This document shows, piece by piece, positions 9,082 through 16,663 of a stretch of DNA of 64,000 nt; within the stretch, counting starts at the first letter, position 1, and each line of letters opens with the position of its first letter. Location: positions 1 to 64,000 of the forward strand of contig NZ_BAABHJ010000041.1 of NCBI RefSeq assembly GCF_039542035.1, read 5' to 3'. Under the pieces are notes generated by a model that saw only the letters and a program-made list of their open reading frames with translations, ran no database searches and was not told where the DNA came from. This DNA is from Actinoallomurus liliacearum (lineage in GTDB: Bacteria; Actinomycetota; Actinomycetes; Streptosporangiales; Streptosporangiaceae). The position numbers were made by a program, and so were the translations under genes.

Positions 9082-9851
9082 GACGCGATCTGCACCGGGG
9101 TGCCGAGCGGCAGCATCTTCGCCATCTTGGTGATCACCGTGTTGCCGACGCGGACGCAGCCGTGGCTGACGGAGGTGCCGAGCGACTTGGGCTCGTTGGT
9201 GCCGTGGATGCCGATGATCGGGTCCTGGCCGTTGAACTGGGTGAGCGTCGTCGAGTAGCCGTTCAGGCCGTAGGCGTACGGGCCGTACGCGCCGTTGGGG
9301 TTCGGCGCCTGCAGCAGTTCGGTGAGGTAGTAGCGGCCGCCGGGGGTGGGGGTGTCGGCCTTGCCGATCGCCGCCGGGGTGTCGATCAGCACCTGCTTGC
9401 CCTTGTACACCTTCACGCGGTGCGCCGACTGCAGGACCTGCACCCAGTAACTCGTCTTGGCGGTCGTGACGTCCTTCGCGGCGATCCAGCCCTGGCTGCC
9501 GTTCGGCGGCGCCGGCAGCAGGACGTGCAGCCAGCCGGGCTTGGTGCCCACCACGAGGAAGACCCGCGTGACGCCGTCCGGGTTCGGGTTCTTCAGCCGC
9601 ATGCTCGGATCGGCGTCTCCGGGGTTCTGGTAGATCTGCACCGTCTTCGTACGCGCGGTGGCGATCGTGCTCGGGCCGTCGCCGAACTTCGCCGAGTCGG
9701 TGGCGGCCGCCGTGGAGTTCGTGTCCGCCGCCGGGGCGCTCTTGCCCGGGTGGGCGGAGCCGCCGCCGCAGCCGGTCAGCGTGATACCGAGGGCGACGCC
9801 GATCGTCGCGGCCGCCCAGCGGGGCCGCGACGCGGCCGTGCTGATGGACAT
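9078..9851 (-). CDS. L,D-transpeptidase lipoprotein (YkuD domain)
   Basis: This 257-residue protein has a signal peptide and a lipobox ending at Cys28 (GITLTGC), so it is anchored outside the membrane. Residues about 55-130 form an SH3-like or other accessory domain. The YkuD catalytic domain covers about 135-257. It has the conserved HGTNEP (His216) and the catalytic SHGCVR motif (His230, Cys232). The enzyme forms 3-3 cross-links in peptidoglycan or attaches proteins to it. The gene converges on the CHAT gene, and the two stop codons share the palindrome CTAG at 9078-9081, leaving no room for a terminator between them. Confidence 0.92.
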   Translation of the reverse strand: MSISTAASRPRWAAATIGVALGITLTGCGGGSAHPGKSAPAADTNSTAAATDSAKFGDGPSTIATARTKTVQIYQNPGDADPSMRLKNPNPDGVTRVFLVVGTKPGWLHVLLPAPPNGSQGWIAAKDVTTAKTSYWVQVLQSAHRVKVYKGKQVLIDTPAAIGKADTPTPGGRYYLTELLQAPNPNGAYGPYAYGLNGYSTTLTQFNGQDPIIGIHGTNEPKSLGTSVSHGCVRVGNTVITKMAKMLPLGTPVQIAS

Positions 9852-9892
9852 CGGTCTCGCTCCTTAGCGAATCGCGGGTTGGATGACAGGCG

Positions 9893-9924
9893 GGCGGCCC
9901 GGGAACGCACCGTCCCGGGCCGCC
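9893..9924 (-). terminator. Hairpin 1 of three (perfect 12-bp stem)
   Basis: The arms GGCGGCCCGGGA (9893-9904) and TCCCGGGCCGCC (9913-9924) are perfectly complementary around an 8-base loop. The hairpin lies downstream of the leftward gene ending at 10038 and before the next leftward gene starting at 9851. Confidence 0.6.
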
Positions 9925-9947
9925 TGTGAGCGTTCGTTCGCGGGCGG

Positions 9948-9973
9948 GGCCTGGGATCGCGCCATCCCGGGCC
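9948..9973 (-). terminator. Hairpin 2 of three (10-bp stem, one G-T pair)
   Basis: The arms GGCCTGGGAT and ATCCCGGGCC pair with one wobble around the loop CGCGCC. The flanking sequence CCGCCTGYGAGCGTTCGT is shared with hairpin 1, so the unit is a diverged direct duplication. Confidence 0.6.
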
Positions 9974-9989
9974 GCCTGCGAGCGTTCGT

Positions 9990-10019
9990 CGTGTCCGGGA
10001 ACGCGCCTTCCCGGATACG
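9990..10019 (-). terminator. Hairpin 3 of three (12-bp stem, one G-T pair)
   Basis: The arms CGTGTCCGGGAA and TTCCCGGATACG pair with a single wobble around the loop CGCGCC. It is the first of the three hairpins met by transcription of the leftward gene ending at 10038. Confidence 0.6.
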
Positions 10020-10037
10020 ACGGTCAGCCTTCGTACG

Positions 10038-10583
10038 TCAGCCGGTGAACTTCGGCTGCGCCTTGACCGGCGTCGCCGGGCGGGCCTCGCCGCTGGGCGC
10101 CGTCGGGACCGGCGTCGCCGTCGCGGGCTTGGCGCTCGACTTGGTCGGGGTCGGGCTGGGCTTGTGCGTCACCGGCTTGCCCGGCTTGTGGGGCTTCTGC
10201 GTCGGGGTCGGCGCGGCGGCGCAGTGCTTCACGCCGAACGCTCCGTGCCGCTGCCAGACCGGCAGCCGGCGGTTGTCGGGACGGTACGCCACCACGGTCA
10301 CCTTTGACGCGTGGGTCGGCAGTGCGACGGCACCGCCGGCGGGCGCGGGGATCTTGCTGTTGCTGTGGCCGCCCTTGTCGTCGTTCCAGGTGAACGGCAC
10401 GGCGCCCCACTTGTTGGGGTTGTAGACCATCCAGTTCGGCTGACCGTTCGCGCCGCACTTGGCCTCGAGCCGGAGCGCGGGGTCGCGGTCGTTGCAGGCC
10501 CACGCGGGGGACGCGGCCAGGGTGGTGACGGCGAGAGCGCCCGCCGCACCGGCAAAAGTGAGAGTCGCCCTTTTCAGGCGCAT
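10038..10583 (-). CDS. Secreted protein with Pro/Thr-rich tail, unknown function
   Basis: This 181-residue protein has a clear Sec signal peptide: MRLKR, a hydrophobic core, then ASPAWA before the mature CNDRDP. The mature domain of about 95 residues contains three cysteines, and possibly disulphides (CNDRDP, KCGANG, KHCAAA). The last 70 residues are a low-complexity Pro/Thr/Lys tail (PTPTQKPHKPGKP and similar) that may span or bind the cell wall. I do not recognise a family. A GGAGG site lies 6 bases before ATG. Three stacked hairpins lie downstream. Confidence 0.75.
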   Translation of the reverse strand: MRLKRATLTFAGAAGALAVTTLAASPAWACNDRDPALRLEAKCGANGQPNWMVYNPNKWGAVPFTWNDDKGGHSNSKIPAPAGGAVALPTHASKVTVVAYRPDNRRLPVWQRHGAFGVKHCAAAPTPTQKPHKPGKPVTHKPSPTPTKSSAKPATATPVPTAPSGEARPATPVKAQPKFTG

Positions 10584-11231
10584 GCAGTACCTCCAGCGAA
10601 GGGAAGTAGGTCTGAGAGCGCCGCGAGACTGAATTCATCAACGACGCACGCGGCACCCTATCCGCCAGATAACGCTCATGTCTCACTGTTCGCCTAGTTC
10701 TTCGTCATTCGTCACATTACTCCCAGCGATCACCACCTTTCGGCACGTGATGGCAGCGCCATTGGCGATCCGGTGAGCAGCGCCGATGCGACCTCGAACG
10801 GCCGTCGGTGCCCTGACTGTTGGTTTTCTCCCGTCCGAAAATTCGGTTCGATGCAACGGTGGCTGAAAGGCGCACTGTCTCGGCGGCGGCAGGTTCGGTA
10901 GTCGCGGATGTCGCAGGCGCTGGTCCTCCCCGGTGGCCTGAAGGTGGAAGGCCGGTCGCGCCGGCCGGGGCGGAATGCTCGGCGAACGCCGCGCGCTCGG
11001 ACTCGCGAATAGGACGAAGCGGCGTAAACAGGGCGGCGATGCTCGCGTTATCCGAGACTTTCGCGGGTGCCGGTCTGGTGCGGTCATCAACGCCCTGGAT
11101 CGCCGTCGTCCCTGGCACCGAAATCCTCGGCGCCGACTTCAAGGCCATTCGGTGTGGGGGGGCTGGGTACACCGTGGTCGCGGGGGTTGGCAGGCTGGGG
11201 CCGACCGGCGGGCGTCCCTAGCGTCGGCGGT
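10584..11231. other. 648-bp intergenic region without a convincing gene
   Basis: The region separates a leftward and a rightward gene, so both promoters should lie here. The part near 10690-10880 is clearly AT-richer than its surroundings. Several open frames cross it, but their composition (Arg/Pro/Ser-rich, no start with a ribosome site) suggests they are chance frames. No operator or structured RNA could be supported. Confidence 0.4.
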
Positions 11232-12488
11232 ATGAGAATTCCTGTGAACCGACGAGCCGTCGCCCTCGTGACGGCCGCCTGTGTCGCCCTTGCCGGGACC
11301 GTCGCGGGCCCCGCGTCCGCGAACGCGCGGACCCGGGCCACGGACCCGGCCGGCGACCGGGGCACCCTGGCCGCCGCCCCCGTACGCCTCCGCGTCCTCT
11401 CGGCCGAACAGACGCGTACGGCGCTGGGCAAGGCGGGGTTCGTGCAGGCCGGCGTGCGTTACGGCGTCGAGCTCGACCGCCTCGTCTACCGCACCGTGGA
11501 CGCCGAGGGCCGGCCGACGATCGCCAGCGGCCTGGTCGTGCTGCCACGGGGCGGCGACCGGAGGCCGCGCCTCGTGTCGTTCACCCACGGCACCCAGAGC
11601 TACAAGGAGGACGCCCCCTCGATCGGCGAGGACGACTTCTCCGCCGCCCCGGCGATGACGTTCGGCGCGGCGGGCTTCGCCGCCGTCACTCCCGACTATC
11701 TCGGGCTGGGCAAGGGGCCGGGTACCCACCCGTGGATGGACGTCCCGTCGGAGACCACCGCCTCCCTGGACATGCTGCGCGCGGCCCGCGCGTTCATGGC
11801 AGGCCGGGGGCGGACGCCGCAGCGACGCGTGCTGGTCACCGGCTTCTCGCAGGGGGCGTCGGCGGCACTGGGGCTGGCGCGGGCGCTGCAGGACGGCGCC
11901 GACCCCTGGTACCGGCTCGGCGCGGTGGCGCCGATCAGCGGCGCGTACGCCTTCCGCGACGCCGAGCTCCCGGCGGTCCTCGCGGGCCGGGAGATCGCCC
12001 CGAAGCTCGGCGTGGCCTACGTGACGTACCTGCTCGTCTCCTGGAACCGCCTGCACCACCTCTACGACGCGCCGGGCCAGGTCTTCCAGGCGCCGTACGC
12101 CGACAAGGTGGAGCGGTTGTTCGACGGGACGACTCCCGGGCAGGAGATGCTCGCGGCGCTGCCCGATGACCTCGACCATCTCCTCACCCCACACGGCCTC
12201 GAGCTGCTGCGGCACCCGTCCGGGGCGTTCGCCGCGGCGCTGCGGGTGGCCGACGCGACCTGCACCGGCTGGGCGCCGCGCGTTCCCGCCCGGCTGTACT
12301 ACGCCACCGGCGACGAGCAGGCGGTCACCGCCAACACCGACCGCTGCCGGACGGCGTTCCACGCGAGCGGTGCCGACCTGCCGACGATCGAGCTCGGTCC
12401 GATCGACTACCAGGGCTCCCGGCACCTCGGGACGGCGGTGAGCGGCACCGCGGCGATCGTCGACTGGTTCAGCCGCCTGCCCGCCTGA
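11232..12488 (+). CDS. Secreted alpha/beta hydrolase (lipase/esterase-like)
   Basis: This 418-residue protein has a Sec signal peptide (cleavage near GPASANA, about residue 31). It has an alpha/beta-hydrolase fold with an oxyanion-hole motif SFTHGTQ (about 117-122) and nucleophile elbow GFSQG with Ser206. The candidate acid and histidine are near residues 356-400 (ATGDEQ and SRHLG). The spacing resembles secretory lipases (PF03583) and S33-like hydrolases of actinomycetes. The substrate is probably an ester or lipid outside the cell, but its specificity cannot be read. ATG at 11232 is chosen because the signal peptide begins there; upstream in-frame sequence is not protein-like. Confidence 0.85.
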   Translation: MRIPVNRRAVALVTAACVALAGTVAGPASANARTRATDPAGDRGTLAAAPVRLRVLSAEQTRTALGKAGFVQAGVRYGVELDRLVYRTVDAEGRPTIASGLVVLPRGGDRRPRLVSFTHGTQSYKEDAPSIGEDDFSAAPAMTFGAAGFAAVTPDYLGLGKGPGTHPWMDVPSETTASLDMLRAARAFMAGRGRTPQRRVLVTGFSQGASAALGLARALQDGADPWYRLGAVAPISGAYAFRDAELPAVLAGREIAPKLGVAYVTYLLVSWNRLHHLYDAPGQVFQAPYADKVERLFDGTTPGQEMLAALPDDLDHLLTPHGLELLRHPSGAFAAALRVADATCTGWAPRVPARLYYATGDEQAVTANTDRCRTAFHASGADLPTIELGPIDYQGSRHLGTAVSGTAAIVDWFSRLPA

Positions 12489-12492
12489 TCGG

Positions 12493-12936
12493 TTACGGAG
12501 TCGTCTCGTCCGGCGGCGCGGCCAGCGGCCTGAGGATCCGCAGCAGCGCCGCCGGGTCGGGCACCCGGCGGAAGAACTCCGCGTCGGCCGCCTCCACCGC
12601 CTCGACCGCCGCGCGCGCCACCTCCGCGCCCCGCTCGGTCACCCGAAGCCGCCTGGCGCGGGTGTCGGCGGGGTCGACCCGGCGTTCGACGAGGCCCTTG
12701 TCCTCGAGCTTGCGCACCACCTGCGACGTCATCTTGATGTCCGTGGCGGCCCGCCGGGCCACAGTGAGCTGGTTCGGCTCCTCACCCTGGGAGTTGAGCC
12801 ACCAGGTGGTGGCCAGCAGGACGAACTGCACGTGGGTCAGGTCGAGCGGGGCCAGGGTCGCGGTCATCTCCCGCTGCCAGCCCAGCGTGACCTGCCAGAG
12901 CAGGAAGCCGGGGCTCTCGTCGGGATGGTGTGTCAT
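12493..12936 (-). CDS. MarR family transcriptional regulator
   Basis: This 147-residue protein has the MarR winged helix-turn-helix fold. The recognition region is TDIKMTSQVVRKLEDKGLVE (about residues 66-86) and is followed by the wing RRVDPADTRARRLRVTERG. N- and C-terminal helices form the dimer interface. It probably represses its own operon in response to a small aromatic or lipophilic ligand. Its ATG overlaps the stop of the SRPBCC gene at 12933, so the two are co-translated. A short gap of 4 bases separates its stop from that of the convergent hydrolase gene. Confidence 0.9.
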   Translation of the reverse strand: MTHHPDESPGFLLWQVTLGWQREMTATLAPLDLTHVQFVLLATTWWLNSQGEEPNQLTVARRAATDIKMTSQVVRKLEDKGLVERRVDPADTRARRLRVTERGAEVARAAVEAVEAADAEFFRRVPDPAALLRILRPLAAPPDETTP

Positions 12937-13352
12937 CGGCCCTCGGCCAGCCGGACGAGCGCCGCGACGGTGTCGGGGAAGTCCGCGGTGATCGCCGGGC
13001 CCAGCTCGGGACCGGCCTGGTCGGCGGCCGGCCCGTCGATCTCCGTGCGGTAGACGATCCGGCTCCGGCCGTCGCCGAGCGGTTCGACGCGGTGCGTCGT
13101 GGTGACGACGAAGTCGCCGGCGTCCAGCTGGTCGACGAACAGCGCGTTCTCCGCCACCTCGACGACCTTCAGCACGACCGGTTCGTCATCGGGCGGCGTC
13201 ATGGTGATCTGCGTTCCGACCGCGAACGGTCCGTCGATCTCGACCTTCTCGATCTCGGCGTTCCACGTGCCCCAGCCGGGCACGTCGGCCCACAGCCGCC
13301 ACACCGCCTCCGGGGAGGCGACCGTCTCGGCGGTGTGCTCGTACTCCCACAT
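12933..13352 (-). CDS. SRPBCC (polyketide cyclase/START-like) family protein
   Basis: This 139-residue protein has the START/Bet v1-like fold typical of polyketide cyclase_2 proteins. The N-terminal strand WEYEHTAETVASPEAVWRLW is followed by alternating strands and a long C-terminal helix (DFPDTVAALVRLAEG). The fold makes a hydrophobic pocket for a small lipid or aromatic ligand. ATG at 13352 is preferred over an upstream frame because GGAG lies 7 bases before it. It is translationally coupled to the MarR gene, which suggests a ligand-sensing or ligand-handling pair. Confidence 0.85.
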   Translation of the reverse strand: MWEYEHTAETVASPEAVWRLWADVPGWGTWNAEIEKVEIDGPFAVGTQITMTPPDDEPVVLKVVEVAENALFVDQLDAGDFVVTTTHRVEPLGDGRSRIVYRTEIDGPAADQAGPELGPAITADFPDTVAALVRLAEGR

Positions 13353-13500
13353 GGTGATGCTCCGTTCGCGCGGGGATCCGGAAGTTATTCTACGCACAGA
13401 TAATCTTCGCGTCTATTAACTGCCGCGACTGGGGCGAGGGTGGGCTGACCGGCCGAGGGGGATCGGCAGCGGGATGCCGCTGCCGATCCCCGTGAGCTGG

Positions 13501-14022
13501 CTACCGGCGGGCCGGCTGTGTCGCGCTCAGGACGAACCGGGCGGTGTTCTGCTCGGTGTCGGTGTGCGATCGCCGAAAGCCGGCCTTCTCCAGGACCCGG
13601 AGCGAGGCGGGATTCGACAACTCCACGTTGGCGTAGACCGTGTGGACGCCCGGTGCGGTAAGGGCGAACGCGGTCAGTGCGCGCGTGGCCTCGGCGGCGT
13701 AGCCGCGGCCACGCCGGGAGGGCACGATGCCGTACCCGATCTCCAGGGTGCCGTCGCTGGGCGGCCAGAACAGGCCGATCGACCCGACCACCAGACCGCC
13801 GTCGCGCTCGATGACCTGACGGTGGCCGTACTCGTCCAGCCAGGCGGGATGCTCGGCGAACAGGCCGACGATGACGTGATCGCCCTCGGCGGGGAAGTCC
13901 TGGGCCCAGTGCGCCGACCGGGCGCCGTCCAGGACGGCGGCGGCCTCGCCGGGGGTCCACGACCGCAGGATGAGGCGGTCGGTGGTCAGATCGGCATCGG
14001 TCACGGAAAAGAAAGAAGACAC
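13501..14022 (-). CDS. GNAT family N-acetyltransferase (RimJ/RimL-like)
   Basis: This 173-residue protein belongs to the Acetyltransf_3 branch. It starts with the strand TTDRLILRSWTPGEA, has a central strand VVGSIGLFW, and has the acetyl-CoA pyrophosphate-binding loop RRGRGYAAEA (about residues 119-128). The motif NPASLRVLEKAGFRR near the end is typical of enzymes that acetylate protein or small-molecule amines. The acceptor is unknown. It stands alone between two unrelated leftward genes. Confidence 0.9.
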   Translation of the reverse strand: MSSFFSVTDADLTTDRLILRSWTPGEAAAVLDGARSAHWAQDFPAEGDHVIVGLFAEHPAWLDEYGHRQVIERDGGLVVGSIGLFWPPSDGTLEIGYGIVPSRRGRGYAAEATRALTAFALTAPGVHTVYANVELSNPASLRVLEKAGFRRSHTDTEQNTARFVLSATQPARR

Positions 14023-14206
14023 CTGAGTCTCCTGGTCGTTGGTGACGACCCGGACCGCGCTCTAAGCCTGCGCGGACCGGACAAGGGCATGCTGAAGACG
14101 GCTGCTGGCAGCCATATTCATCAACCTCCCTCGTCCCGGAGTGATCAGGCGTCTCTCGCGCCGCGGCAAGGCTAACAGCCCTTCGTACTCCGGGCCAACC
14201 GTTCAA

Positions 14207-16540
14207 CTAAGCGACGTCGCGCATCCAGTGGCCGGTGGTGCTCCAGCCGGTGAAGCGGCGGGCGTTCGGGGCACTGCCGTCGTCCAGGCCGCCGCCGACG
14301 AGGACGTGCCGCAGCCCGGCGAGCACCGGCGCCAGCCGCCGTACGACGTGCTCCGGGTGGCGCCGGACCTCCTCCTGGATCCCGGCGATGACGGTGATCT
14401 GGTCCTCCAGACCGCACAGCGACAGGAAGAACACCACCTGCCGCCACGCGTACGCGGCGTCCTTGATGACGCCCAGCGAGCGCCGGTTGCCCTCCACCTG
14501 GGCGATGCAACGGCACACGGTGGTGAACGCCCGGCGGGCGAGGTCCGCCCAGCCTCCGGCCGGATCCACGCCGATCGGGTGGATCAGCGCGGCGAGGTTG
14601 TGCGTCGTGAGGATCTGCGCCTGCTCGATCACCGTGCCGTTCGCCGCCACCCATGAGCCGCCCGCCAGGTCCCCGGCCCGCGCACGGCACACCGCGGCGA
14701 ACCGGTCGGGCTCGGGCAGCCCGCGGACCGCCGCGTAGTCGATCCCGTAGTACCGGTCGTAGAGCGTGCCCTCGAGCAGGTCGGCGGCCAGCCGGGCGGC
14801 GCGCGGGAACTTGGGGGAGAAGGCGCCCATGAAGATGTCGGCGGCCAGCTCCTCGGTGAACGGCACGTCCAGGCTCGCCTGCCGGGACAGCGTGGACAGC
14901 TCCCGGATCAGCGGATTAGGCAGGATCGTGCCCGGGAAGCCCTGCAGCGCCAGCTCCCCGAGGCGTACGAGCGCGGTGCGCGCCGAGCCACCGCCTCGGG
15001 TCGCGGAGCGGTACGGCGTCACCGCGCCGACCCAGGGCAGCTCCTCGAGCCGGACCTGACGCTCCAGGTTCAGCAGGAGCAGGGACCGCCGGTTGCGGAA
15101 CGCGCGGTACGTCGCGGCCATCAGCGCGCCCAGCGCGGTGTCCTCGTACGCCTCGGCGGTGGTCGCCGCGACCAACTGGGGAACGAGCTCGGCCAGCACC
15201 TCGGCCGACGTGACGATGCCGCGCTCGACCAGGGTGGCGATCGGGGCGCTGAGCGCCCGTTCGACGATCCGCCGCAGCGCGTCCGGGACCTCGGCGCCCG
15301 CGGGCGCCCCCGTACGGGACTCCTCCTCGGTCACCGGCCGGACCACCGCGTCGACCGAGGGCAGGCCGGCGTCCGGCGGCAGATCCGCCAGCCGCGCGAC
15401 GAGCAGCTGGGCCAGGACGTGCGTCGCCGGGCGGGAGGCGTTGACGGCCTGGGCGGTACGGAGCGCGATGTGCCGCGCCGACCCGGGAACGCCGCGCCGA
15501 CGGACCATCGAGTCGACCGCGTGCCGCAGCAGGCCGCGCAGCCGCGGATCGAGCTCGCGCCCGGCGACCGCCTCCTCCAGCGCGGTGCGCAGGATCGCGA
15601 GGTTCTCCTTGGGGCGGCGATGCTTCGTGCACAGGGTGTGGACAGTGGCGAGCTCCCGATACCGCGCGAGCAGGCCGGCGCCGCGCTCCCGCCAGCCGTC
15701 GGGCTCGGTGGCCGCGACGCGCCCGGACTCGACCGTCTCCAGCCAGTGCGTCAGGAGTTCGTCGGCGAACGGGTTCCAGACGGTCAGCGCCTCGTTCATC
15801 ACCGCGACGGCGTCGTTCGGGCGGCGGCCGTCGAGCGCGGCGCGTACCTCACCGACCGTCTCGCGGTGCACGACCTCACCGCCGGACGCGGGCGCACCGC
15901 CGGACGCGATCGCGCCATCGGATGCGGCCGCGCCATCGAACGCGGGCGCGCCGCCGGATGCGGGCGCGTCATCGGACGCGGACACGCTGCCCGGCGCGGA
16001 CCCGATGGTCGGGCGCGGGGTGAAGCGGAGCCGGTCGGCGAACGGGTGGATCTCCTCCAGCAGCGTGAGCGCCGCCGGCCGGTCGCCCGCGCGCAGCAGC
16101 CACGCGACCGTGAGCAGCGCCGCCTCCTCCGGCACGGCCACCTCGTACGCGCCGCCGTCCAGCAGCGCGTACAGCTCGGCCAGGCCCGCGTCGGTCAGGT
16201 GGTGGCGGAACAGCGCGTACCGGTCGGCGGGCACGCCGGCCCGGCGGCAGGTCTCGACCTCGTGCGGCAGGAGGGGCCCGCCGGCGGCGGCCTCGCCCGT
16301 GGCGAAACCGCCGCGTACGACCTCCGGGGTGACCCAGGCCGGGAGCCCGGCGACCGGCGTCCGCGACCCGACCGTGACGGTGCCGTCCGCCATGCCGGTC
16401 AGCACGCGCTCCCAGCGGCGCACGCGCTCCTCCGCGCGCCGCCGGGTCTCGTCGTCCTCGTGGCTCGACGCGGTCGTGAACGCCTTCGCCAGCTGCCGGA
16501 ACGGGTACCCGGCGCCGACGCGCACCTCGGGAGAAACCAT
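14207..16540 (-). CDS. 777-residue protein of unknown function
   Basis: I do not recognise this protein. It is largely alpha-helical, with no signal peptide or clear membrane segments. It divides into an N-terminal part (1-190), an Ala/Gly/Asp/Ser-rich linker (about 195-235) encoded by an 18-bp tandem repeat, and a long C-terminal region (240-777). Recurrent motifs include MATYRAFRNRRSLLLLNLE and NPLIRELSTLSRQASLD. Tryptophans and basic residues near the end (WAYRQVV-type and RRFTGWSTTGHW) suggest a folded cytoplasmic enzyme or scaffold. ATG at 16540 is only 1 base from the 3' end of a tRNA-like cloverleaf, leaving little space for a ribosome site. The true start could therefore lie further in, for example after residue 40. 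Confidence 0.65.
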   Translation of the reverse strand: MVSPEVRVGAGYPFRQLAKAFTTASSHEDDETRRRAEERVRRWERVLTGMADGTVTVGSRTPVAGLPAWVTPEVVRGGFATGEAAAGGPLLPHEVETCRRAGVPADRYALFRHHLTDAGLAELYALLDGGAYEVAVPEEAALLTVAWLLRAGDRPAALTLLEEIHPFADRLRFTPRPTIGSAPGSVSASDDAPASGGAPAFDGAAASDGAIASGGAPASGGEVVHRETVGEVRAALDGRRPNDAVAVMNEALTVWNPFADELLTHWLETVESGRVAATEPDGWRERGAGLLARYRELATVHTLCTKHRRPKENLAILRTALEEAVAGRELDPRLRGLLRHAVDSMVRRRGVPGSARHIALRTAQAVNASRPATHVLAQLLVARLADLPPDAGLPSVDAVVRPVTEEESRTGAPAGAEVPDALRRIVERALSAPIATLVERGIVTSAEVLAELVPQLVAATTAEAYEDTALGALMAATYRAFRNRRSLLLLNLERQVRLEELPWVGAVTPYRSATRGGGSARTALVRLGELALQGFPGTILPNPLIRELSTLSRQASLDVPFTEELAADIFMGAFSPKFPRAARLAADLLEGTLYDRYYGIDYAAVRGLPEPDRFAAVCRARAGDLAGGSWVAANGTVIEQAQILTTHNLAALIHPIGVDPAGGWADLARRAFTTVCRCIAQVEGNRRSLGVIKDAAYAWRQVVFFLSLCGLEDQITVIAGIQEEVRRHPEHVVRRLAPVLAGLRHVLVGGGLDDGSAPNARRFTGWSTTGHWMRDVA
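15882..15989 (-). repeat. Six 18-bp tandem repeats in the unknown 777-residue gene
   Basis: Six consecutive 18-bp units, starting at 15882, 15900, 15918, 15936, 15954 and 15972, vary around CCGGACGCGGGCGCGCCG. They encode hexapeptides rich in Ala, Ser, Gly and Asp that form a flexible linker. The units are in frame. Confidence 0.8.
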
Positions 16541-16541
16541 G

Positions 16542-16615
16542 CCGGCGTGGCGGGTACCGCCCCCGCGCCCTCCGGGTCCGGAGCCCGGTGCTCTGTCTGA
16601 CTGAGCTACACGCCG
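16542..16615 (-). tRNA. tRNA-Arg(CCG)-like cloverleaf with aberrant T loop
   Basis: Read leftward from 16615, the sequence folds as a full cloverleaf. The acceptor CGGCGTG pairs perfectly with CACGCCG (7 bp). The D stem is GCTC/GAGC. The anticodon stem CCGGG/CCCGG encloses the loop CTCCGGA, giving anticodon CCG (Arg, codon CGG). The variable region is 5 bases and the T stem GCGGG/CCCGC has 5 bp. The discriminator base is G and no CCA is encoded. The T loop is GGCGGTA in place of the near-universal TTCGANT, so T54, T55 and A58 are all absent. Either this is a non-canonical tRNA or tRNA-like RNA, or a decayed gene whose stems happen to remain intact. It is directly followed by the start of the 777-residue gene. 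Confidence 0.55.
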
Positions 16616-16663
16616 ATGCCCCGGAGGGTACGGGCGGGGGGATCACGTCGGCAACGCGTTATC

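Noticed and set aside
10683..11221. Overlapping open frames on both strands in the gap before the alpha/beta hydrolase gene
   Set aside because: They are Arg/Pro/Ser-rich, have no ribosome site at their starts and show no recognisable fold; GC-rich sequence makes such frames by chance.
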